From Bacteroidales bacterium (GTDB lineage: Bacteria > Bacteroidota > Bacteroidia > Bacteroidales > P3): a stretch of DNA of 5,563 bases. The notes below the pieces were generated by a model, which ran no database searches, was not told the origin of the DNA, and was given only the letters and a program-made list of their open reading frames with translations. The position numbers and the translations under genes were made by a program. Positions 1-5,563 of the stretch are shown piece by piece; the first letter of the stretch is position 1, and every line of letters starts with the position of its first letter. The DNA lies in assembly GCA_017632095.1 (NCBI GenBank), contig JAGBSA010000213.1, forward strand, positions 1 to 5,563, in the 5' to 3' direction.

Positions 1-1
1 A

Positions 2-637
2 AAAGGTAATATACTAACCCCAAGAGTTATTTCGAACATAAGTCGAAAAACAGAAGGAGTATCAACCCTAAGTGCTATCCAAATTTGGTTTGACCAAGCC
101 GTAAAAAGATTGAACACCGACCAAAGAGGTGTTTTATTGGGTGAATTTGGAGCAAACGACAAAATACTTACCATTTACGCATCGGGACATTATCGTATTA
201 CCAACTACGATTTGACAAATCACTTCGACGACGACTTGATTAAGATTGAGAAATTCAACCCTGAGAAACCTATCTCGGTGTTCTATATCGACAAAGAGAG
301 TCAAAGCATTTATTTGAAGCGTTTTTTGATTGAGCCAAGCAACAAGAAAATAAACATATTCGAGGAACAAATTGGCGGAGTTTTGGTTGAGGTATCTACA
401 GACTGGCTTCCAAGAATCGAACTCGAAGGAAAAGAATACGAAGTTGCTAATTTATGCGACATATTCAAATGGAGAGCAAAAGGAAAAAGGGTTTCAAAGA
501 ATAAAGATTCAAAAATAACATGGTTGGAACCGCTCCCTTACGAAGAAGAACTTAAAGAGGAAGGAATCATCGACGAAGATGACGAGTTCAAAAGTGAATT
601 CAACGATAAGGAAACCATACAAGGCTCCTTATTCTAA
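2..637 (+). CDS. parC: DNA topoisomerase IV subunit A, C-terminal part (5' truncated by window edge)
   Basis: This is the last 211 codons of a type IIA topoisomerase A subunit. The frame is open from base 2, so the TTG at 110 is an internal Leu and not a start. Topoisomerase IV (ParC2ParE2) unlinks replicated chromosomes and relaxes supercoils; the part seen is the DNA-wrapping beta-pinwheel C-terminal domain, not the catalytic Tyr region. Visible blade signatures include KGNILT (fragment residues 1-6), GVSTLSAIQIWFD (19-31), RLNTDQRGVLLGEF (36-49), the YDLTNHF stretch, and YLKRFLIEP. These fit Bacteroidota ParC, and no GyrA-box (QRRGGKG-like) is seen, which favours ParC over GyrA. The last ~35 residues are strongly acidic and probably disordered, ending in QGSLF-stop, a QxxLF sliding-clamp-like motif. 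The next gene starts 13 nt downstream on the same strand, suggesting a shared transcript. Identity as ParC is recognised by family pattern; some uncertainty remains because the catalytic half is absent. Confidence 0.88.
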   Translation, partial: KGNILTPRVISNISRKTEGVSTLSAIQIWFDQAVKRLNTDQRGVLLGEFGANDKILTIYASGHYRITNYDLTNHFDDDLIKIEKFNPEKPISVFYIDKESQSIYLKRFLIEPSNKKINIFEEQIGGVLVEVSTDWLPRIELEGKEYEVANLCDIFKWRAKGKRVSKNKDSKITWLEPLPYEEELKEEGIIDEDDEFKSEFNDKETIQGSLF

Positions 638-650
638 AAAAGTGAATAAT

Positions 651-1484
651 ATGAAAAGAAATTTGTTTTCAGTCATTTGCCTATTTATAGCAGTAATATT
701 TGTAAGCAAATCTAACGCACAAGACTTTGCAACCGAGTTTCTTATAAACCAACTAAGACCTTCAAAATGTGAGGTGATTTATCTTAGTTTCACCAACAAT
801 TTCTATAACACCAATTCGACAATTGCAGCAATGCCCGGATTCGATGACTTAGACGAGGAAACAAAAGCTGAATTTAGAGAAAAATATAACCTTGTTATCG
901 GCAAGGTTAATGATAGTATCTTGCTATCTCAGTTTAAGACAAAATTCATTTCAAGCCTAAAATCATACGGATTTGATGTCAGAGAGACCGCTGTTGAAAA
1001 CTTCCCAACACAACTAAAAGAAAATGAACACACACTTGTTGTTGCTCAAATAGAATTAGAAGAATTCGTTAGCTATGACACAATTCGCAATTACGAATCC
1101 AACGATGAGGTTTATCTAAGCAAGCTTGTCAATGGAGTAAGGTTTAATACATGGTTGAAATACAACGACTCAGACCCCGAAAGCAAGCAGATATTTTTTG
1201 CAGACGAAGAAACAACAGATGAATTATTAGGATATATCAAAAAAGAAAACGGAGTTGATTATGCCAACTACTCAATTACTAAAATAAATCCTAATGATGC
1301 CTATCTATTGGCTCATTCAAACGCAGCATTGTGCAGTAGATACTTTTTCAACTTTCTAATTAACAGATATGTTTGGCTAAAAACACAAGGTAAGCCTAAG
1401 TTTTATTATTATATGGATTCAAATGGAGAGATTATGACCGAAGATGAACCGGTTGATAATTTCGATATAATAAGTCAAGACTAA
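651..1484 (+). CDS. exported protein of unknown function (277 aa)
   Basis: I do not recognise the family. The ATG at 651 is chosen because it gives a clean Sec signal peptide: K2-R3, a hydrophobic core at residues 5-18, then S21-N22-A23 followed by Gln24, the SxA|Q cleavage pattern frequent in Bacteroidota. The in-frame ATG at 579 would add 24 charged residues before the signal and overlap parC by 59 nt, so it is unlikely. There is no Cys at the cleavage site, so it is not an obvious lipoprotein. The mature part (about 254 aa) has two cysteines (Cys40 and Cys228), which could form a disulfide, and an acidic middle region (about 65-80 and 184-200). Near the C-terminus is an aromatic-rich stretch (about 230-254: RYFFNF, RYVWLK, FYYY). 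The alternating pattern suggests a soluble alpha/beta domain, and no transmembrane helix is seen after the signal. It follows parC by 13 nt without an evident Shine-Dalgarno and is closed by a strong terminator. Location is inferred as periplasm, outer membrane surface or secreted. Confidence 0.85.
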   Translation: MKRNLFSVICLFIAVIFVSKSNAQDFATEFLINQLRPSKCEVIYLSFTNNFYNTNSTIAAMPGFDDLDEETKAEFREKYNLVIGKVNDSILLSQFKTKFISSLKSYGFDVRETAVENFPTQLKENEHTLVVAQIELEEFVSYDTIRNYESNDEVYLSKLVNGVRFNTWLKYNDSDPESKQIFFADEETTDELLGYIKKENGVDYANYSITKINPNDAYLLAHSNAALCSRYFFNFLINRYVWLKTQGKPKFYYYMDSNGEIMTEDEPVDNFDIISQD

Positions 1485-1496
1485 ACAACAGAAAAT

Positions 1497-1539
1497 TGAA
1501 ACGGCGTTTGAGTGTGAACAAAACGCCGTTTTATTTTTC
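1497..1539 (+). terminator. strong intrinsic terminator of the parC-exported protein transcript
   Basis: A perfect 11-bp inverted repeat has arms AAACGGCGTTT (1499-1509) and AAACGCCGTTT (1521-1531) around an 11-nt loop. A G:U and a T:A pair (1498/1532, 1497/1533) can extend the stem to 13 bp. On the + strand it runs directly into a T-rich tail (TATTTTTCT). It begins 12 nt after the stop codon of the exported-protein gene. Read on the opposite strand the same hairpin is followed by a weaker U-run (CAATTTTCTG), so it may also back up termination of the convergent queG transcript. Confidence 0.85.
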
Positions 1540-1550
1540 TAAAACGAAGA

Positions 1551-1588
1551 AAGAAAAAATTAAAACGAAGTTTTGTTAGAGTCGTTTT
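1551..1588 (-). terminator. probable weak intrinsic terminator of the dnaE-queG transcript
   Basis: Read on the - strand, AAAACGA (1588-1582) and TCGTTTT (1568-1562) form a 7-bp stem with a 13-nt loop, followed by AATTTTTTCTT (1561-1551). An alternative smaller hairpin uses AAAAC-TTC-GTTTT in the same place. It lies 17 nt after the queG stop. The stem has only two G:C pairs, so its strength is doubtful; the stronger hairpin further on (1499-1531) could complete termination. Confidence 0.5.
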
Positions 1589-1605
1589 GAAAATTCAGGA
1601 TTTAT

Positions 1606-2529
1606 CTATTTTTCAAAGGATTGGCTCTTTGCAAATTCTATATTATCCAAAAGTTTATCGTATTTCACCCTTTCGATAGGACTATGTTTTCTTGCTTGAT
1701 TAAAGTCTGATTTTTCCAAGTTTCCATCTTCTATTCTTCTAATCAAATTCAGCATTGCCTCGCTTGGCTCAAATTCTTTGTTGTTTACCTTTTCGGCTTT
1801 GTTGTTCCAAATGCAGGCATTCAAGCAAATATCACAGCCATAAACGTAATTGGATAAATTGATATTTGAAGGTATATTATTCTTGTTTTCAATGGTTTGA
1901 TAGGAAATGCACTTATTGCAATCTATTACCCCTTCTGAAACGATTGCTTTATTGGGACAACTTTCTATACATTTGTTACAATTTCCACAAGCATTGTTCT
2001 GTTTTTCAGAGTAATCACTTTCGTAATTGCAAATCAACTCTGCAAGAAATACTTTGTTGCCATATCTTTTGTTTATCAAACATGAGTTCTTGCCAATCCA
2101 ACCTAAACCGGACTCTACTGCCCATTGGCGTTCTAAAATTGGGACTGTATCGACGCAAATCTTCGCTTCAAAGTCAGGATACTTTAACTGTATGGTTTGC
2201 AGTAAAGTAAAGAGTTTTTGTTTTAAGACTTTGTGATAATCATTTCCAAGTGCATAGGTTGCAATCAGTTTATTATCAACATATTCTGCAGTAGTATTGT
2301 AAGAAATCAAAAAAGAAAAGACCGTCTTTGCCCCTTCGAATAATTTGTTTACATCAATCCGTTTATCATAATTTGCAGACATATAGTCCATATCTGCATT
2401 GTACTTGTTTTCAAGCCAATAGTCTAAATTAGAATGTTCACACACTCCCGCTTTTGCTGCTCCGCAATCTTGGAAACCAAGTTTTAGTGCTTCTTCTCTT
2501 ACAAAACTTAAAGGGATATACCTATTCAT
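1606..2529 (-). CDS. queG: epoxyqueuosine reductase QueG
   Basis: QueG carries out the last step of queuosine synthesis, reducing epoxyqueuosine to queuosine at the wobble base (position 34) of GUN-anticodon tRNAs, using cobalamin and two [4Fe-4S] clusters in the cytosol. The 307-aa protein shows the family core: CVDTVPILER with the conserved acidic residue Asp127 (proposed proton donor in characterised QueG), then SGLGWIGKN (140-148). The ferredoxin-like part has CGNCNKCIESCP (Cys181, 184, 187, 191), CISYQTIE (Cys207) and GCDICLNAC (Cys232, 235, 239), giving all eight expected cluster ligands. Cys204, three residues before Cys207, is additional. The usual VCPWN after the last ligands reads ACIWN here, with Ile240 instead of Pro. 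A SPIERVKY element near the end fits the family. Length suits the short form lacking the HEAT-like extension of E. coli QueG (about 380 aa). The ATG at 2529-2527 is chosen because it overlaps the dnaE stop (TGATG); the preceding in-frame TTG is less likely. Confidence 0.95.
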   Translation of the reverse strand: MNRYIPLSFVREEALKLGFQDCGAAKAGVCEHSNLDYWLENKYNADMDYMSANYDKRIDVNKLFEGAKTVFSFLISYNTTAEYVDNKLIATYALGNDYHKVLKQKLFTLLQTIQLKYPDFEAKICVDTVPILERQWAVESGLGWIGKNSCLINKRYGNKVFLAELICNYESDYSEKQNNACGNCNKCIESCPNKAIVSEGVIDCNKCISYQTIENKNNIPSNINLSNYVYGCDICLNACIWNNKAEKVNNKEFEPSEAMLNLIRRIEDGNLEKSDFNQARKHSPIERVKYDKLLDNIEFAKSQSFEK

Positions 2530-2531
2530 CA
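2527..2531 (-). promoter_or_regulatory. dnaE-queG stop/start overlap (translational coupling site)
   Basis: On the - strand the dnaE stop TGA (2531-2529) and the queG start ATG (2529-2527) share one base in TGATG. No separate leader is available to queG, so its translation most likely depends on ribosomes terminating on dnaE. Coupling is inferred from the overlap, not shown. Confidence 0.75.
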
Positions 2532-5500
2532 AAACGACATCTTGTTGAATCTGTATGAAATGCAGTTACTTAAGCTTGATTCTTTTTTTAACTCCTCTAC
2601 AAACTTCTCTGCATTTACTTTAACCTTCTTACTCTTCATGCTAAGTGCGATTTCGCTATCTTCATCGTCTATAACGGTGATATTTAACTTGGTTTTACCT
2701 TTTGCTTTCTTGCAAACCTTAGAAAGAGTCTTGACATTGCCCTCTGTTATTCTGCTTATAGACATACTAAGCGAGATTGAATCTATGTATTTATCTACAA
2801 CATCTTCCAAAAGTTCCATTTTCTCGATTTGAACCTCCAATTTAGTGTTGTCTTTCCAAGCAGGCTTTATTACAGCCTTGATTAGCACAAAGATATTCTC
2901 CTTACAAAAGTCGCCATAAGCCACATACTTTTTGCCATTTAAGAAAAATTCATACGAACCGCTCGCATCTTCTATAACGAAACTTGAATATGGATTTCCG
3001 TTTTTATTAACGCCCTTCTTGATACTTACTATCACTCCCGCAAAACAGATTTCCTTATCGATATGTTCTTCAAGCGATTTGAATTCTTTTATTTCGAAAT
3101 TGACGAATGTTTTTATCGTTTCTCTGAACATATCTAATGGGTGTCCTGAAAGCCAGAATCCTATCATTTCTTTTTCGAATTTCAAACACTCCATTTGACT
3201 CCATGCTTCACAATCAGGAATATGTGGATCTTCTAAAGCACTTTGACCATCTCCCATGTCGAAAAGAGAAACTTGAGAAGCCATTTGATTCTCTCGATAC
3301 TGCACTCCGTACCTTATAAGTTTGTCTATAAACTGAGAATCCTCTGTTCCCTTTTCTGAAAAGAAGTATTGAGCGCGGTGTGTGTTAGCAAAGCAATCGA
3401 ATGCTCCTGCTTTTACCAAAGCTTCTATACATTTGCGATTGATAATTCGAGGATTGACTCTTTTTATAAAGTCGAAAGGACTTGTAAATAACCCGTTTGC
3501 TTCTCTTTCATTTATGATTTCTTCCGCGGCATTGGCCCCTACTCCTTTTATTGCTGCCAATCCGAAAAGTATTTCAGACTTTTTATTAACCATAAAGTTC
3601 ATATTGGATTCGTTGATATTTGGACCCAATACGTTCAAATTTAGTTTCCTACATTCCTCTGTATATAAGGTTATATTCTTTGGGTTAGATAGGTTATGGG
3701 TTAGAACAGATGACATGTACTCTGCTGGATAGTGAGCCTTCAAATAAGCAGTCTGAAAAGCAACATAAGCATAGCAAGTCGAGTGAGACTTATTGAACGC
3801 GTACTCTGCAAATTTCTTCCAATCGTCCCAAACTTTCTCTACAACAGTTCTATCATAATTGTTATCCAAACAGCCTTTTATGAACTTCTCTCTAAGTTCT
3901 TCCATAACGGCTATTTGTTTCTTTCCCATAGCCTTTCGTAATTTATCTGCCTGTCCCGGAGTAAAGCCAGCCAATGCTTGAGATAATTGCATCACCTGCT
4001 CTTGATAGACTGTTATACCGTAAGTTTCGGCAAGATATTTCTCCATTATAGGAAACTCATACACGATTTCTTCTCTACCATGTTTTCGTGCTATGAAATT
4101 AGGTATGTATTGCATAGGACCCGGACGGTACAATGCGTTCATTGCAATCAAGTCTTCGAACTTGTCAGGTTTCAAATTCTGAAGGTGTTGCTTCATTCCA
4201 TCAGATTCAAACTGAAATGTACCCATGGTCAAACCGTTTTGAAACAACTCCAAAGTAAGTTTATCGTCCAATGGAATCTCTTCTGGATTTACCACTATGT
4301 TGTGGCTCTTCTTTATATTCAAGCAAGCATCTTTGATAATCGACAAGTTACTTAATCCCAAGAAGTCCATTTTTATCATACCTACGCTTTCTATCAGTTT
4401 GCCTTCAAACTGTGTCGCCATCATATCAGAATCCTTACTATCTGCAACGGGAACATAATTTGATATATCGTCTGGTCCAATAATTACTCCGCAAGCATGG
4501 ATTCCTGTACTCCTGATTGAACCCTCCAACTTCATAGCCATCTGTAACACTTGCTGCACAAGCTGAGTTCCTTCGTTGATTTCATGTGCTAATTCCGGAG
4601 ATTCGCTAATGGCTTTCTTAAGAGTAGTTCCCGGCTTTGCTGGAACCAATCCTGCCAATCGGTTACTCTCACTGATAGGAAGTTCTAATACGCGAGCAAC
4701 GTCTTTAATCGCCATCTTGGCTGCCATAGAGCCGAATGTGGTTATTTGAGCTACGTGATCAGCTCCATATTTCTCTCTCACATAAGCTAAAGTCTTCGCT
4801 CTACCTTCGTCATCGAAATCGACATCTATATCAGGTAGCGAAATTCTATCAGGATTTAAGAAACGCTCAAAAAGTAAGCCGTATTTCAATGGCTCAATCG
4901 CTGTGATACCAAGGCAATACGCAACAACGCTTCCTGCAGCTGAACCTCTACCCGGGCCAACTATCACGCCAAGATTTTCTCTCGAATGATTGATAAAGTC
5001 TTGCACAATAAGGAAATAACCAGGGAAGCCCATCCATTCAATGGTTCTCAACTCGCTTTCGATTCTTTCAACCACATTTTCTGCCAACGGCTGCGGATAT
5101 TTTTGGTTTGCTCCTTCAAAAGTAAGGTGTCGCAAATAATCTGCTTCAAATTTAGTTCGCACAATCTTCTTATAACCACCTTTACTCTTCAATGCTTTAT
5201 CAATAACTTCTCTTTTGCGTTCTTCCTGTTTGTCTTCCTCTTTAGTTTTTGGGTTATTTACTATCTCGGAATAAAGATCTGCTTCAACCCTTTCTAATGG
5301 GAATTTCGTCAAATAGTCTTCGAAACTGCCAAAACTTGAAGGAATGTCGAACATAGGCAAGATTGGATCCCTCTCCATTTTATACACCTCAACCTTATCA
5401 GCAATCTCCATAGTGTTTTCAATAGCTTCGGGATATTCCTTAAAGATTTCTGCCATTTCTTCGGGAGATTTGAGATACTCCTCGCCCGTATATGCCATCT

Positions 5501-5563
5501 GATTTTCTTTTCCATTCTCCCCTTTCTTCTTATAGGCATTTAAGGTAGTACCTGTGTTCAAGC
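2529..5563 (-). CDS. dnaE: DNA polymerase III alpha subunit, replicative (5' truncated by window edge)
   Basis: DnaE is the catalytic subunit of the replicative polymerase; about 1,010 codons are seen. The frame continues past the right edge: the TTG at 5561-5559 is an internal Leu of a (C)LNTG-type segment, so the N-terminal PHP domain (roughly 240 residues) is outside. Numbering that Leu as 1: GPGRGSAAGS (202-211) and PDIDVDF (243-249) mark the palm, with catalytic Asp244 and Asp246 (E. coli Asp401/403); KMDFLGL gives the third, Asp399 (E. coli Asp555). Fingers follow with FQFESDGM, YRPGPM (478-483), YQEQVMQL and AFNKSHSTCYAYVAFQTAYLKA. A helix-hairpin-helix (IKGVGANAAEEI, 671-682), the clamp-binding motif QVSLF (763-767), an OB fold (about 838-915) and a C-terminal tau-binding-type region complete it. 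Two charged insertions, about residues 8-25 and 84-138, look longer than in E. coli. All catalytic residues are present and no frameshift is seen. It is followed directly by queG. Confidence 0.97.
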   Translation of the reverse strand, partial: LNTGTTLNAYKKKGENGKENQMAYTGEEYLKSPEEMAEIFKEYPEAIENTMEIADKVEVYKMERDPILPMFDIPSSFGSFEDYLTKFPLERVEADLYSEIVNNPKTKEEDKQEERKREVIDKALKSKGGYKKIVRTKFEADYLRHLTFEGANQKYPQPLAENVVERIESELRTIEWMGFPGYFLIVQDFINHSRENLGVIVGPGRGSAAGSVVAYCLGITAIEPLKYGLLFERFLNPDRISLPDIDVDFDDEGRAKTLAYVREKYGADHVAQITTFGSMAAKMAIKDVARVLELPISESNRLAGLVPAKPGTTLKKAISESPELAHEINEGTQLVQQVLQMAMKLEGSIRSTGIHACGVIIGPDDISNYVPVADSKDSDMMATQFEGKLIESVGMIKMDFLGLSNLSIIKDACLNIKKSHNIVVNPEEIPLDDKLTLELFQNGLTMGTFQFESDGMKQHLQNLKPDKFEDLIAMNALYRPGPMQYIPNFIARKHGREEIVYEFPIMEKYLAETYGITVYQEQVMQLSQALAGFTPGQADKLRKAMGKKQIAVMEELREKFIKGCLDNNYDRTVVEKVWDDWKKFAEYAFNKSHSTCYAYVAFQTAYLKAHYPAEYMSSVLTHNLSNPKNITLYTEECRKLNLNVLGPNINESNMNFMVNKKSEILFGLAAIKGVGANAAEEIINEREANGLFTSPFDFIKRVNPRIINRKCIEALVKAGAFDCFANTHRAQYFFSEKGTEDSQFIDKLIRYGVQYRENQMASQVSLFDMGDGQSALEDPHIPDCEAWSQMECLKFEKEMIGFWLSGHPLDMFRETIKTFVNFEIKEFKSLEEHIDKEICFAGVIVSIKKGVNKNGNPYSSFVIEDASGSYEFFLNGKKYVAYGDFCKENIFVLIKAVIKPAWKDNTKLEVQIEKMELLEDVVDKYIDSISLSMSISRITEGNVKTLSKVCKKAKGKTKLNITVIDDEDSEIALSMKSKKVKVNAEKFVEELKKESSLSNCISYRFNKMSF

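Larger units (their letters stand above)
1485..1605. other. convergent intergenic gap with two terminators and a short direct repeat
   Basis: This AT-rich gap separates the convergent + and - transcripts. Besides the two hairpins it contains a 10-nt direct repeat, TAAAACGAAG, at 1540-1549 and 1561-1570, the second copy supplying one arm of the - strand hairpin. No ORF, tRNA or promoter is convincing here. Confidence 0.6.

Noticed and set aside
110..112. TTG at 110 as a gene start
   Set aside because: The frame is open to base 2 and the upstream residues match the ParC C-terminal domain, so this is an internal Leu.
134..370. - strand 78-codon frame within parC
   Set aside because: It is antisense to conserved ParC beta-pinwheel coding sequence and carries no domain signal.
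579..650. Upstream in-frame ATG (579) for the exported protein
   Set aside because: It would overlap parC by 59 nt and place a charged 24-residue stretch before a textbook signal peptide; the ATG at 651 explains the N-terminus better.
1540..1570. TAAAACGAAG direct repeat as a CRISPR-like or attachment site
   Set aside because: There are only two 10-nt copies in AT-rich sequence, one forming a hairpin arm; no array, integrase or target duplication is present.
1866..2236. + strand open frames opposite queG
   Set aside because: Antisense shadows of a confident QueG coding region with no family motifs.
2542..5297. Several + strand open frames of 60-122 codons opposite dnaE
   Set aside because: They lie wholly antisense to a well-supported dnaE, have no recognisable domains, and their hydrophobic or Cys/His-rich compositions are what reverse-strand reading of such codons gives.
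5559..5561. TTG at the right edge as the dnaE start
   Set aside because: The residues after it are mid-protein DnaE and the PHP domain is missing, so the gene continues outside the window.

Overview
The window looks like chromosomal core sequence from an AT-rich member of the Bacteroidota, probably Bacteroidales-like. The basis is the style of the ParC tail, the short QueG without a C-terminal HEAT extension, a secretion signal ending in the SxAQ form common in this phylum, and no recognisable Shine-Dalgarno sequence before the one clearly separate start codon. The genus cannot be fixed from this sequence alone.

There are two convergent gene pairs. On the + strand, positions 2-637 hold the 3' end of parC (topoisomerase IV subunit A); its 5' part lies before the window. 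After 13 nt comes an exported protein of unknown function (651-1484). A strong intrinsic terminator follows at about 1497-1539. On the - strand, dnaE (replicative DNA polymerase III alpha subunit) enters from the right edge, missing its N-terminal PHP part, and runs to 2529. Its TGA stop shares one base with the ATG of queG (epoxyqueuosine reductase, 1606-2529), so the two are probably cotranscribed and translationally coupled. A weaker, AT-rich hairpin with a U-tract (about 1551-1588) is the likely end of that transcript. The 121-nt convergent gap (1485-1605) holds only these two terminators and a short direct repeat.

Two genes serve chromosome replication and segregation (dnaE, parC), one serves tRNA wobble-base modification (queG), and one is an envelope or secreted protein of unknown role. 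There is no sign of mobile elements, CRISPR arrays, tRNA/rRNA genes or a defence system, and I do not claim a new system. The observation I find most worth testing is that ParC ends, after an acidic flexible tail, in QGSLF. This matches the sliding-clamp-binding pentapeptide pattern (QxxLF) and closely resembles the internal clamp motif QVSLF of DnaE in the same window. It suggests that topoisomerase IV could dock on the beta clamp in this lineage.
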